Assembly: GCA_036733985.1 (NCBI GenBank)
Contig: DAIMZM010000015.1
Coordinates: 1 to 33,459, forward strand
From: DAIMZM01 sp036733985
Lineage (GTDB): Bacteria; Bacillota; Dehalobacteriia; UBA4068
Direction of reading: 5' to 3'
Length of the DNA: 33,459 bases
Made by a program: the position numbers and the translations under genes. This document shows positions 16,138-24,477 of this stretch, piece by piece (position 1 is the stretch's first letter; each line of letters opens with the position of its first letter). Below the pieces are notes generated by a model, which saw nothing but the letters and a program-made list of their open reading frames with translations, was not told the DNA's origin and searched no databases.

Positions 16138-16778
16138 TAGCGCAGCAGCGGCGTATGGTCCATGACCTCCTTGGTGACGGCAGGATTGGCGGTGAAGCCG
16201 GCAATCAGCGTGGTATTGGTAAAGCCGGGGCAGATACTGTTGATCCGTATTTTATGTTTGCCCACTTCCATAGCGGCGCAGGACGACAGGCTTTCAATGC
16301 CGGCCTTGGCCGCGCAGTACGCGCCGTACATATAATACGGCACCGTGGAATTGATGGAGGAAATATTGACGATGCTGCCGCCGCCCCCCTGTTTGATCAT
16401 TTGCATGGTCTCAAGCTTCATGGCATGGAAAACGCCGAAAAGGCAGAGTTCCACGACTTTGATAAAAGGCTCGGGGTCTTCGTCGTAAATATTGCCGCCA
16501 CCGCCGCCGCCGGCGGAATTAACAGCCGCATCCACCTTGCCCATTTTTTCCACAGCAAAGGCCATGGCCTGCTGCATGGCGGCATAGTCGGTGACGTCGG
16601 CCCTGGTTCCCCAGGCCGGGCCATAGTGATTGAGCGCGGCCACAGCCTGGTTCAATTCGTCCTCCGGGGCCAAATCCACAATCACAACCTGGCCGCCCCG
16701 TTCCAAAATGGTCTTGGCGCAGGCAAAGCCAATCCCCTTGGCCCCGCCGGTAATAAAACCGCTTCTTCCTTTTAACAT
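15978..16778 (-). pseudogene. Short-chain dehydrogenase (SDR), C-terminus replaced
   Basis: Classical SDR through about residue 214: the cofactor loop TGGAKGIGFACAK, the NSAG motif (NSAGGGGGG), the catalytic Ser in SIVNISSINST, the YxxxK active site (YCAAKAG), and the PG motif in NSICPGFTNT. After HTPLLRY the sequence switches to a TPP-enzyme gene in a different frame, giving a 52-residue arginine/glycine-rich tail. The lost part is about 40 residues that usually close the substrate pocket and form the dimer, so activity is doubtful though the catalytic core is present. The start at 16778 has AAAGGAGGAAACAGT upstream. Removing one C from the run of five at the junction would fuse the two genes in frame. 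Confidence 0.8.
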
Positions 16779-16817
16779 ACTGTTTCCTCCTTTTCTAAAG
16801 TTAAGCGCCTTTCGTCG

Positions 16818-18104
16818 CTAGACAGCCTTTTGCCCGGTTTCCGCCTCTGCCGGCTCCTTTTTACGCCTTCCCGGCCCTGTTTCCTTAAGGGGTAGCAGCA
16901 CGGCAATGGAGACGGCCAAAGGCAGATGCATCCAGAGCATGGTGTTCTGCATGCCGATGGCATTGGTCAGCCCGCCGAAAACAAAGGGGATCAGCACCGC
17001 GGCCAGGCTGCCCGTGCCGATCATGATGGCCAGGGAGCCGGCGATCAGGCTGGAGTTGGTGTTTTTCCATTCAGCGGGGACCGTGCAGTAGTAGATGGTG
17101 AAACCGGAAGCGCCGAAACCGCCCACCAATAAGCAAGCCATGAACAGGCTCCGGGAAGCATTGGGATCCAGCAAGGTGGCGCCCACATAACCGGCCATCA
17201 TCAGGATGATCAGCGGCCAGCTCACCAAGTTTCTTCTGCCGGTGGCGGAGGAGATGGCGCCGCAGACCACGCCGGAAATAATGCCGGCAATGGGCATCAG
17301 CCCGGTAAAGCTGGAAGCCGTGGTGGCGTCCAGGCCCCGCACGCTTTGGAGGAAGGTGGCGAAATAAGTGTTGTAGCAGTTGAAAGACCAGAGGATAAAG
17401 AACATGGCAATGGTGATCATCCACATCTCTTTTCTTCTGGCCGCCTGGCGCAGGCCGCTCTCCTGTTTGACCGGTGGCGCCGCGGCCGCCGCGGCCTGGG
17501 GGGCATGCGCCGCCGCCTCGGGCCTTTTCTCCTTGCCGAAGATCAGGAAGAGGAAGGCCAGCACGATAAAGAAGATGCCGAAGACGCCCAGGGTCCATTG
17601 CCAGCTTTGGTTCACGGCGCTGAAGATGGGGAGGATGATATAAAACGCCAGGGCCATCCCCAGATACATGACGGCGGTACGCGCGCCCTGCAAAGCGGAT
17701 TGCTGCGTGGGAGGAAACCAAATGGCGATGATCATCGCCGGGATATTGGCGATAAAGCCGCCGCCGGCGCCAAAGAGGAGCCTGGCCGCAATCTGCAGCC
17801 CGTAATTATCCCCGAAGACCACGGCCAGCAGATTGGCCACGCCCATCAGCAGCAGGCCAATAAAAGAGGTTTTGACAACGCCGAACTTATCCAGCAGGGG
17901 GCTGCCTGAAAAAATGAAAATACCGCCGATCAAACCGGCAATCGTAATGATATTACCGGCTTTCATCACACTCCAGCCCGTATCGGCCATGATCGCGGTC
18001 ATGAGGCCTGCCGGCGCCAGGGTGGCCAGCAGCTGTACGACAGTGACGATAAAACCAAGGATGAGCATGAGCCATCCGATTGGCGAAACCCTGTCTTTGG
18101 CCAT
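16818..18104 (-). CDS. MFS transporter, OFA-like
   Basis: A complete 428-residue major facilitator with 12 predicted transmembrane helices split by a long Ala/Pro-rich central loop (EAAAHAPQAAAAAAPPVKQE). MFS loop features are seen in DKFGVVKTSFIGLLLMG and in SSATGRRNLVSWPLII. The start at 18104 is chosen because AGGAGG lies six bases upstream; six further codons are open upstream. It heads the minus-strand unit of transporter, SDR, TPP enzyme and second transporter, and is divergent from the alcohol dehydrogenase gene. The likely role is uptake or exchange of the organic acid handled by that unit. The substrate cannot be read from sequence. Confidence 0.85.
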   Translation of the reverse strand: MAKDRVSPIGWLMLILGFIVTVVQLLATLAPAGLMTAIMADTGWSVMKAGNIITIAGLIGGIFIFSGSPLLDKFGVVKTSFIGLLLMGVANLLAVVFGDNYGLQIAARLLFGAGGGFIANIPAMIIAIWFPPTQQSALQGARTAVMYLGMALAFYIILPIFSAVNQSWQWTLGVFGIFFIVLAFLFLIFGKEKRPEAAAHAPQAAAAAAPPVKQESGLRQAARRKEMWMITIAMFFILWSFNCYNTYFATFLQSVRGLDATTASSFTGLMPIAGIISGVVCGAISSATGRRNLVSWPLIILMMAGYVGATLLDPNASRSLFMACLLVGGFGASGFTIYYCTVPAEWKNTNSSLIAGSLAIMIGTGSLAAVLIPFVFGGLTNAIGMQNTMLWMHLPLAVSIAVLLPLKETGPGRRKKEPAEAETGQKAV

Positions 18105-18351
18105 ATGTATCCTCCTTTTCAATACCTTTACATCTTGACGTGTTCCCCGTGTTACAATGTCCGCTGGATCCGGGCAGCCTACCCTCCCTATTTTTTTTCA
18201 GAGATCCGGATGAATGATGCCTTAGCCGATTCAAATAAGTCGTTTTGGCAGACCTATGCCCTTCCAACTGCGCCCTATATTACCTCTTTAGTAAAAACCA
18301 TGCAGTTTTCACGCGCCCGGCGCGGACAGGACAAAAACGAAAGGGGAAAGA

Positions 18352-19362
18352 ATGATGAGATCTGCATATTTGGTCGGCCCCAAAAGCATAGAAATCAAAG
18401 AAATTACGCCGCCGGCTCTGGCCCCCGGCCAGATCGGGACGGAAGTCCAATACTGCGCGATCTGCGGCAGCGACCTCCATATGTGGGAGCATGGCGAACC
18501 CCACTTGGCCATGGGCCATGAATTCAGCGCCAAGGTAACTGATCCGGGGGATTCTGATTTTCAAATCGGCGACCGGGTGGTCTTTTTCTGCGGCGTGCCC
18601 TGCTACGCCTGTGATATGTGCCTTCAGGGCAAACATCATCTCTGCCGCAGCTTCTGGGTGGACGACTACACCGGTATCAATATCGACGGCGGGATGGCTG
18701 AAACCTATGTGGGCCTGGCAAAATACGCTTATAAGCTGCCCGATCATGTTTCAGACCAGGCCGGGGCCATGGTGGAACCCACCGCTGTGGCTTACCACGC
18801 GGTCAACCAGGCCGGGATGAAGCTGGGCGCTAAAGTCCTGGTGGTGGGGGGCGGTATCATCGGCCAACTGATCGGCGCTATGGCGGCCCGGGCCGGCGCG
18901 GCCTATATCGCTTTATCCGAGATCAACCCGCAGAGGATGGCCAGCGCGCAAAAGGCCGGCGGCTTTGACGCCTATTTTGACGCTGCCGACCCGGATCAAG
19001 TGGCTAAGATGATGGCGGCTACCAACGGCGGTTTTGACGTGGTGTTTGAATGCACCGCTGTGCTGGGGGGGTATATGACGTCGCTGCTGGCGGCTAAGCC
19101 TGACAGTCAGGTGGTGTTTGTGGGCGCCCCCAGCGGCCTGGTGCCCATCCTCAGTATACTTATTGTTACCAAAGAGCTGCATGTGGTGGGCTCCATCGCC
19201 TATTCCCTCCAGGACTATCAGGACGTGATCGCCATGATCGCCAAAGATTTTGACCCGGTTCGGTATGTGACGGATATCGTGCCGCTGGAAGATACGCAGA
19301 AAAGCTTTGAGCGTTTAGCTTCCGGCAATGACCCGGCGATCAAAATACTGATCAAACCCTGA
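18352..19362 (+). CDS. Zinc-dependent alcohol dehydrogenase (MDR family)
   Basis: A 336-residue medium-chain dehydrogenase. Catalytic zinc ligands are seen as Cys38 in CGSDLH and His56-Glu57 in MGHEF. The structural zinc is held by Cys84, Cys87, Cys90 and Cys98 in the standard C-x2-C-x2-C-x7-C pattern. The Rossmann loop is VVGGGIIGQLIG (about 165-176). Members oxidise polyols, threonine or secondary alcohols with NAD(P). GGGGAAAG precedes two tandem ATGs, either of which may be used. It is divergent from the MFS transporter at 18104 and is followed by an AraC regulator, so the three may form one substrate-responsive unit. The substrate is not known. Confidence 0.88.
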   Translation: MMRSAYLVGPKSIEIKEITPPALAPGQIGTEVQYCAICGSDLHMWEHGEPHLAMGHEFSAKVTDPGDSDFQIGDRVVFFCGVPCYACDMCLQGKHHLCRSFWVDDYTGINIDGGMAETYVGLAKYAYKLPDHVSDQAGAMVEPTAVAYHAVNQAGMKLGAKVLVVGGGIIGQLIGAMAARAGAAYIALSEINPQRMASAQKAGGFDAYFDAADPDQVAKMMAATNGGFDVVFECTAVLGGYMTSLLAAKPDSQVVFVGAPSGLVPILSILIVTKELHVVGSIAYSLQDYQDVIAMIAKDFDPVRYVTDIVPLEDTQKSFERLASGNDPAIKILIKP

Positions 19363-19382
19363 GCCTGATTGCCAAAAATAAA

Positions 19383-19424
19383 CCGCCGGTGACTGCCGGG
19401 TTGCCCCCCGGCAGTCACTGGCGG
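19383..19424 (+). terminator. Strong hairpin after the alcohol dehydrogenase gene
   Basis: GTGACTGCCGGG (19389-19400) pairs perfectly with 19407-19418, extended by an outer CCGCC/GGCGG pair. It starts 20 bases after the dehydrogenase stop. There is no T tract, so it may be a weak terminator or an RNA-stabilising hairpin. Confidence 0.5.
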
Positions 19425-19523
19425 CCAAACAACAGTCCCTGCTGCCCAGGCTTTTGCATTTGCGTATTGATCTGGACGATGGCGCTAATCCCGCATTCTG
19501 TTCATTGTCAAAGGATGAGTCTG

Positions 19524-20756
19524 ATGCTTTTACTACCAGAGAAGCTGGCGGATCTGATTGGCGAGGCAGCGGGCGTACCCACGCAAACTCTGGATCAGGC
19601 GGGCCGGGTAAGCTGCGGCGGCGAGCTTTCCGCAAAGGTCAACCCCTTGTTCAGCTCCCTTTTCCTGCAGCGCCTGTTTGCCGATCTCAGCTTTGATCAA
19701 CACCAGCCCAGGCCTTTTATCCTCCACGATTCCCATGGGCTTTGTTTTGCCGCCTTTCCCCTGACGGAGGACCGGAACAGCCTGCGCGTTCTCGGCCCCG
19801 CCACCATGATCACCCTGGGCCGGCATCAGCTGGCGGATATTTGCAGCCATTACCGGCTGGCGGACGCCAATGGTTTGACCAGCCTGCTGGAGAGCGCCGT
19901 CATCCCCCTGAAGCGCTTTGTGGCTTTGGCCGCCTTGGCTTTCTATGCGGAATGGGGCCTGCTTTATGCCCCCGCTTTCCTGGCGGAACAAGCCAATTAT
20001 ATCCAATATGACGATGAAGCCTCTTTGGCGCAAAACTATGCGGATTTTGAGTTTACCGTGCGCGAGACCGGCGTTGATCTTAATCAACAGGCCAAGCTGG
20101 AGCAAGAATACCGGGAGGCGGTCTTAAGCGGCAACTATGACCGGGGCAAGGCTTTGCTGCCGCTGATGGTCACCTACTACCGGCAAAAACCGGCGGAGAT
20201 CTGTTTTTCCGCTTACCGGGACAGCATCACCACCAATCACGCTTATCTGATTAAAGAGGCGGTGGAGCATAATTTGATGCCGGCGGAAACCGCCAGCCTG
20301 ATGTTCGGCGCTTTCCGGGCGGCGGTCAGCAAAATAAAAACCATAGATGAGGCCTATCAGTTTTATCAGGAAATGACCAGGGATCTTTGCACCAGGGTAT
20401 CCTTTACCAAGAACAACTATACCAAGCCCGTCACCAATTGCCGCGACTATATCAGGAAAAACCTCCATAGCAATATCACCCTGGCCAAGCTGGCGGAGAT
20501 CACCCATTTAAGCCCCAATTACCTGTCCCGCCTTTTCAAAAAGGAGATGGGCGTCTCTGTGATCCAGTGCATCACCAACGAGCGGGTCAAGGCTGCCAAA
20601 AACCTGCTGCTTTACAGCGATTATTCCATCGTGGATATCAGCAGCATCCTGGCTTTCAGTTCCCAAGGCTATTTTTCAACCGTGTTCCGCAAGGCCACGG
20701 GCATGACGCCCCAGAATTACCGGCTGCATTTCAGTAAAGGCAACCGGCCGCTATAA
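19524..20756 (+). CDS. AraC-family transcriptional regulator
   Basis: A 410-residue regulator. The C-terminal 100 residues are a typical AraC/XylS double helix-turn-helix: RDYIRKNLHSNITLAKLAEI, LSPNYLSRLFKKEMG, then the second helix pair ending GYFSTVFRKATGMTPQNYR. The N-terminal 300 residues form a sensor of unknown type; FLQRLFADLSFDQHQ and LRVLGPATMITLGRHQL suggest a ligand-binding alpha/beta domain rather than a cupin. Two ATGs are nearby: AAAGGA (19510-19515) overlaps the ATG at 19515 but sits eight bases from the ATG at 19524, which is chosen. Likely targets are the adjacent dehydrogenase and the divergent transporter operon. Confidence 0.83.
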   Translation: MLLLPEKLADLIGEAAGVPTQTLDQAGRVSCGGELSAKVNPLFSSLFLQRLFADLSFDQHQPRPFILHDSHGLCFAAFPLTEDRNSLRVLGPATMITLGRHQLADICSHYRLADANGLTSLLESAVIPLKRFVALAALAFYAEWGLLYAPAFLAEQANYIQYDDEASLAQNYADFEFTVRETGVDLNQQAKLEQEYREAVLSGNYDRGKALLPLMVTYYRQKPAEICFSAYRDSITTNHAYLIKEAVEHNLMPAETASLMFGAFRAAVSKIKTIDEAYQFYQEMTRDLCTRVSFTKNNYTKPVTNCRDYIRKNLHSNITLAKLAEITHLSPNYLSRLFKKEMGVSVIQCITNERVKAAKNLLLYSDYSIVDISSILAFSSQGYFSTVFRKATGMTPQNYRLHFSKGNRPL

Positions 20757-20788
20757 GCAGGCCTTCCGGTCTATTTATCGCCGGCGGC

Positions 20789-20817
20789 TTGACAAAGGGC
20801 TGGGATAGCGCTATACT
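20789..20817 (+). promoter_or_regulatory. Sigma-A promoter of the thiamine-precursor transport operon
   Basis: TTGACA (20789-20794) and TATACT (20812-20817) are separated by exactly 17 bases. Transcription should begin near 20824, directly at the 5' edge of the TPP riboswitch. This is the best consensus promoter in the window. Confidence 0.88.
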
Positions 20818-20824
20818 TTTCTTG

Positions 20825-20925
20825 ACAAACGGGGGGCCCGAAGCTACGGGCTGAGATACAGATGTTTTCTGTGACCCTTTTTACCTGATCTGGGTAATGC
20901 CAGCGTAGGGAGCATAAACGGTTGT
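20825..20925 (+). ncRNA. TPP riboswitch (THI element)
   Basis: The conserved THI-box core is present in order: GGGG near the 5' end, GGGCTGAGAT (20848-20857), ACCCTTTTTACCTGATCTGG (from 20874), GTAATGCCAGC, and GTAGGGAG. ACAAAC (20825-20830) and GGTTGT (20920-20925) can form the closing P1 stem. It lies between a sigma-A promoter and an intrinsic terminator, so TPP binding should favour termination and shut down the transport genes that follow. Confidence 0.95.
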
Positions 20926-20953
20926 GATGATCATGACCCGTTCGCTTTTATTC

Positions 20954-20983
20954 CCCCGCCGGCAGCAGCCCGGCGGGGTTTTT
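20954..20983 (+). terminator. Riboswitch-controlled intrinsic terminator
   Basis: CCCCGCCGG (20954-20962) pairs with CCGGCGGGG (20970-20978), followed by TTTTT. It stands 28 bases after the aptamer and 58 bases before the first gene, as expected of an expression platform. Confidence 0.9.
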
Positions 20984-21040
20984 GCTTAGCGGTACAAGAT
21001 AGTGGAACAACAGGGTAAAATCCGGAAAGGAAGGATACGT

Positions 21041-21343
21041 ATGCTTGCCAGCGTCGCCATTCAAAGCTTGCCCCAGGTGGGTTCGGAAGCGGAGCTCGTC
21101 CGCATTGTCGATCAGGTCATCGCCTATATCAAGAGCACCGGGCTCAATTACTATGTGGGGCCTTTTGAGACCACCATTGAAGGGGAGGACTATGACCGGC
21201 TGATGGATGTTGTCAAGGAATGCCAGCATGTGGCGATCCGGGCCGGCGCGCCCGGGGTGGCCGCCTATATCAAGGTCGTCTATCAGCCGGAAGGGGAGAT
21301 CCTGACCATTGATCAAAAAGTTACGAAGCATCACCAAGAATAG
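21041..21343 (+). CDS. Thiamine-binding protein (MTH1187/YkoF family, DUF77)
   Basis: A 100-residue cytoplasmic protein of the thiamine-binding DUF77 family, a ferredoxin-like fold of about 100 residues. Typical stretches are VAIQSLPQVGSEAELVRIVD, IKSTGLNYYVGPFETTIEG and DYDRLMDVVKECQHVA. It probably binds thiamine or the pyrimidine precursor and may act as a sensor or carrier for the transporter. AAGGAAGGA precedes the ATG at 21041. It is the first gene after the TPP riboswitch and overlaps the permease gene by 35 bases. Confidence 0.87.
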   Translation: MLASVAIQSLPQVGSEAELVRIVDQVIAYIKSTGLNYYVGPFETTIEGEDYDRLMDVVKECQHVAIRAGAPGVAAYIKVVYQPEGEILTIDQKVTKHHQE

Positions 21344-22091
21344 GGGGCCGGCCCTTTTGGCCATACTCCTGCTGCTGCTGGCTTGGGGCCTGGTTTCCGC
21401 CAGCGGTCTGGTGCCCCGCTATATGCTGCCGTCCCCCCTTGATGTGCTGCGGGCCTTTGGCCAGGATCTGGGGCTCTTGGCGGAAAACGCGGCCATTACG
21501 CTGCAGGAGGCGTTTTACGGCCTGGCACTAGGCGTGGCTTTGGGCTTTGCCTTCGCGGTGCTGATGGATCGCTTCCACTGGCTGTACCGGGCCTTTTATC
21601 CCCTGCTGATCATCACCCAGACCGTGCCCCCGGTGGCGGTGGCGCCTTTGCTGGTGCTGTGGTTCGGCTATGAGATGACGCCCAAGATCATCCTCATCGT
21701 CATCGTCACCTTCTTCCCGGTGACCGTGGGGCTGCTGGACGGTTACCGGGCCGTGGACCAGGATTCCATCAGCCTGCTGCGCTCCATGGGCGCGGGGAAA
21801 TGGCAGGTGTTCCGCTATATCAAGTTTCCCGCCGCCCTGCCCCAGTTCTTCTCCGGCCTGCGGATCGCCGCGGCCTATGCGGTGGTGGGGGCCGTGATCT
21901 CCGAATGGCTGGGCGGCTTCGGCGGCCTGGGCGTGTATATGACCAGGGTGAAGAAGGCCTATGCCTTTGACAAGATGTTCGCGGTGATTTTCCTTATCTC
22001 AGCCATCAGCCTGGCCCTGATGAAGCTGGTGGATGCGCTGCAGGAAAGAACCATGCCCTATTTGCGTCTGGATCATCAAGACGATCAGTAA
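21309..22091 (+). CDS. thiX: ABC permease for a thiamine precursor
   Basis: A 260-residue permease of the taurine/nitrate/pyrimidine (SsuC/TauC/ThiX) type with about six helices. The conserved coupling segment is seen in LLRSMGAGKWQVFRYIKFPAALPQFFSGLRIA, where the EAA-like loop contacts the ATPase. The most likely start is TTG at 21309, which overlaps the previous gene by 35 bases and has GGGGAG upstream; the hydrophobic N-terminus fits this start. With the binding protein and ATPase downstream it forms a complete importer under TPP control, most likely for the HMP pyrimidine or a degraded thiamine product. Confidence 0.88.
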   Translation: MIKKLRSITKNRGPALLAILLLLLAWGLVSASGLVPRYMLPSPLDVLRAFGQDLGLLAENAAITLQEAFYGLALGVALGFAFAVLMDRFHWLYRAFYPLLIITQTVPPVAVAPLLVLWFGYEMTPKIILIVIVTFFPVTVGLLDGYRAVDQDSISLLRSMGAGKWQVFRYIKFPAALPQFFSGLRIAAAYAVVGAVISEWLGGFGGLGVYMTRVKKAYAFDKMFAVIFLISAISLALMKLVDALQERTMPYLRLDHQDDQ

Positions 22092-22113
22092 AACCAGAAA
22101 AGAGAGACCTGCT

Positions 22114-23151
22114 ATGAATAAAGCAAAAAAGCTTTTGCTCTTGGCCTTTACCGCCTTAAGCCTGCTGATTTTAACTGCCTGCGGGCAGGATAACCCTGCT
22201 CCCGCCGGGCCTGGCCCCGCCGCTGAGGGAGAGGCCCTGGCCAAGATTACCTTTGTCCTGGACTGGGCCCCCAATACCAACCACACCGGCCTCTATGTGG
22301 CCCAGGCCCAGGGCTATTTTGCCCAGGCCGGGCTGGAGGTGGAAATCGTACAGCCGCCGGAGGACGGGGCGGAAGTGCTGGTGGGTTCGGGCAAAGCCCA
22401 GCTCGGCGTCTCCTTCCAGGATACCATGGCCCCGGCCTTAACCGGGGACGCCCCCCTGCCCATTACAGCGGTGGCGGCGGTGCTGCAGCATAATACCTCG
22501 GGCATCATTTCCCGCCGGGGCGAGGGGCTGGAGCGGCCCCAAGGGCTGGCGGGCAAAAAGTACGCCACCTGGGATCTGGAAGTGGAGAAGGCCATGCTGA
22601 GAAATGTGGTGGAGGCGGACGGCGGCGATTTTTCCCAGGTGGCGCTGGTACCCTCCACGGTGACCGACGAGGTTTCCGCCCTGCAGAGCGGATCGGTGGA
22701 CGCCATCTGGATCTTTTACGGCTGGGCCGGCGTGAATACGGAGGTGGCCGGCCTGGCCACGGATTTCTTCGCCTTTAAGGATATCAACCCGGTTTTTGAT
22801 TACTATACCCCGGTGATCATTGCCAATAATGAGTTTCTGGAAGCGGATCCCGCCGCGGCCCGGGCTTTCCTGGCCGCCCTGGCCCAGGGCTATGAATACG
22901 CGGCCCAGCACCCGGCGGAAGCCGGGGAAATGCTGCTGGCCCAATGCCCGGAGCTGGCGGACAGCCGGGAGCTGATCCTGGCCAGCCAGGATTATCTGGC
23001 CGGCCAATATCTGGCGGAGGCTCCACAATGGGGGATCTTCGACCCGGACCGCTGGAACGGTTTCTACGCCTGGTTGAGCGAGAACGGCCTGCTGGCTGAG
23101 GAAATCCCGGCCAATACCGGCTTTACCAACGATTATTTGCCGGGCCATTAG
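22114..23151 (+). CDS. thiY: Thiamine-precursor-binding lipoprotein (NMT1/THI5-like)
   Basis: Extracellular solute-binding lipoprotein of 345 residues. The lipobox is LTAC with Cys23. The family hallmark FVLDWAPNTNHTGLYVAQAQGYF follows, as in ThiY and the NMT1/THI5 pyrimidine-binding fold. Later features are the substrate-loop sequence SFQDTMAPALTGD and VDAIWIFYGWAGVN. It captures the HMP-type pyrimidine (formylaminopyrimidine in Bacillus) for the ThiXZ importer. The ATG at 22114 is chosen because it begins the signal peptide and has AGAGAG upstream; the frame is open 27 codons further upstream without support. Confidence 0.9.
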   Translation: MNKAKKLLLLAFTALSLLILTACGQDNPAPAGPGPAAEGEALAKITFVLDWAPNTNHTGLYVAQAQGYFAQAGLEVEIVQPPEDGAEVLVGSGKAQLGVSFQDTMAPALTGDAPLPITAVAAVLQHNTSGIISRRGEGLERPQGLAGKKYATWDLEVEKAMLRNVVEADGGDFSQVALVPSTVTDEVSALQSGSVDAIWIFYGWAGVNTEVAGLATDFFAFKDINPVFDYYTPVIIANNEFLEADPAAARAFLAALAQGYEYAAQHPAEAGEMLLAQCPELADSRELILASQDYLAGQYLAEAPQWGIFDPDRWNGFYAWLSENGLLAEEIPANTGFTNDYLPGH

Positions 23152-23158
23152 CCGGAAT

Positions 23159-23917
23159 ATGGGGATGCCAATGAACAAACTGGAAGTATGCGGCGTCAGC
23201 AAGTCTTTTCCGGATCTGCCGGTGCTGGCGGACGTGTCCCTGACCTTGAACGAAGGGGAGATCGTCTGCCTGCTGGGGGTCAGCGGCTCGGGGAAATCCA
23301 CCCTGTTCAATATCATTGCCGGCCTGATCCCGCCGGATAGGGGAAAGGTGTTCCTGAATGGCCGGGACATCACCAATCAGCCGGGGCAGATCAGCTATAT
23401 GCTGCAAAAAGACCTGCTGCTGCCCTACCGCACCATCCAGGATAATGTGGCCCTGCCGCTGCTGCTCAAAGGCATGGGGAAACAGGCCGCCCGGGAGTCG
23501 GCGGCCGGGCGCTTTGCCGAATTCGGCCTGGCCGGCACGGAAAAGAAGTATCCGGCCCAACTGTCCGGGGGCATGCGCCAGCGGGCGGCCCTGCTTCGCA
23601 CCTATCTTTTTTCCCAGCAGGTGGCTTTGCTGGATGAGCCCTTCTCCGCTTTGGACGCCCTGACCAGAACCGATATGCACAAATGGTATCTGGACGTGAT
23701 GGGGCGGATCCGGCTTTCCACCCTGTTCATCACCCATGATATTGACGAGGCCATCCTGCTTTCGGACCGGATCTACCTGCTGACCGGCAGCCCCGGCCGC
23801 ATCCGCGAGGAGATCCTGATCCCTTTGCCCCGGCCCAGGCCGGCGCGGTTCAATCTGACCCAGGAATTTCTGGACTATAAAAAGCAAATCATGGCTATGC
23901 TGTCGTTTTCCTGTTGA
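23159..23917 (+). CDS. thiZ: ABC transporter ATPase for a thiamine precursor
   Basis: A 252-residue ATPase of the SsuB/TauB/ThiZ type with all motifs: Walker A GVSGSGKST (40-48), Q-loop Gln83 in MLQKD, signature LSGGMRQR (135-142), Walker B VALLDE (155-160), D-loop SALD and switch His193 in ITHD. It lies seven bases after thiY. An ATG at 23171 (MNKLE) with GGGGAT upstream is an equally good start. It completes the riboswitch-controlled importer. Confidence 0.9.
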   Translation: MGMPMNKLEVCGVSKSFPDLPVLADVSLTLNEGEIVCLLGVSGSGKSTLFNIIAGLIPPDRGKVFLNGRDITNQPGQISYMLQKDLLLPYRTIQDNVALPLLLKGMGKQAARESAAGRFAEFGLAGTEKKYPAQLSGGMRQRAALLRTYLFSQQVALLDEPFSALDALTRTDMHKWYLDVMGRIRLSTLFITHDIDEAILLSDRIYLLTGSPGRIREEILIPLPRPRPARFNLTQEFLDYKKQIMAMLSFSC

Positions 23918-23973
23918 AGCCGGTTAGCGCAGGCAGGCGGGCAGGGAAAAATCGCTGACGGACGGGTAAGGCG

Positions 23974-24468
23974 ATGAAGCGGATTTTATTGAACGCGGCA
24001 GGCCGGGTGGGGCCGGCCATCATGATTTTCACCGAGGGGACGATCCTGAAGCCCAAATCCTGGCGGTCGCTTTACGATCATCAGGCTTACATTGCCATCG
24101 GCAATGCGGCCGCCCTGATCAATGCCTGGCAGGCGCAGGGGGCCAACATCGTCTATGGCACGTCGAGAAAGCAAAAGCAGGCGGAGCATACCGCCTGGCT
24201 TTTGCTTGAGCTGGGTTTTTCCGGCGTTTGTCTGCTGGCCCGGGAAGGAAAGGAAACCTATGGCGATTTGGTGGAAGCAGCGAAGCCGGATATTTTGATC
24301 GAAGACGATTGTAAAAGTATTGGCGGCTCTTGGCAAATGTGTATCACAAAAGTGCGGCCGCCCCTAAAAGCCGCGATCCGGTCTATTGTTGTCCCGGAAT
24401 TTAAGGGGATCGACCAGCTTCCCGCCGATCTTTTGCAGCTGCAAAGCTACCAGGCAAGCCCCAAGTGA
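23974..24468 (+). CDS. HAD-like protein lacking the nucleophile motif
   Basis: A 164-residue protein with the layout of a small HAD-superfamily hydrolase: a hydrophobic strand then FTEGTILKP where the DxDGT nucleophile motif would be, a Thr/Ser motif II candidate (VYGTSRK), and the acidic motif IV DILIEDDCKSIGG. The nucleophilic Asp is replaced by Phe and the second Asp by Glu, so phosphatase activity is unlikely unless another residue is used. It sits 56 bases after thiZ, so it may be in the riboswitch operon, perhaps binding rather than cleaving a phosphorylated ligand. The ribosome binding site is weak. The fold assignment is an inference from motifs. Confidence 0.6.
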   Translation: MKRILLNAAGRVGPAIMIFTEGTILKPKSWRSLYDHQAYIAIGNAAALINAWQAQGANIVYGTSRKQKQAEHTAWLLLELGFSGVCLLAREGKETYGDLVEAAKPDILIEDDCKSIGGSWQMCITKVRPPLKAAIRSIVVPEFKGIDQLPADLLQLQSYQASPK

Positions 24469-24477
24469 CCGGCTTCT

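Noticed and set aside
13890..16145. Site-specific recombination sites at the two gene junctions
   Set aside because: The shared TATCCCC(C)TG string is short, differs by insertions at the two sites, and occurs elsewhere in coding sequence (for example near 13,411, 21,597 and 25,582); no recombinase gene or longer inverted repeat is present.
18136..18160. TTGACG followed by TACAAT as a promoter in the transporter/dehydrogenase divergent region
   Set aside because: The spacing is only 12 bases, too short for a sigma-A promoter.
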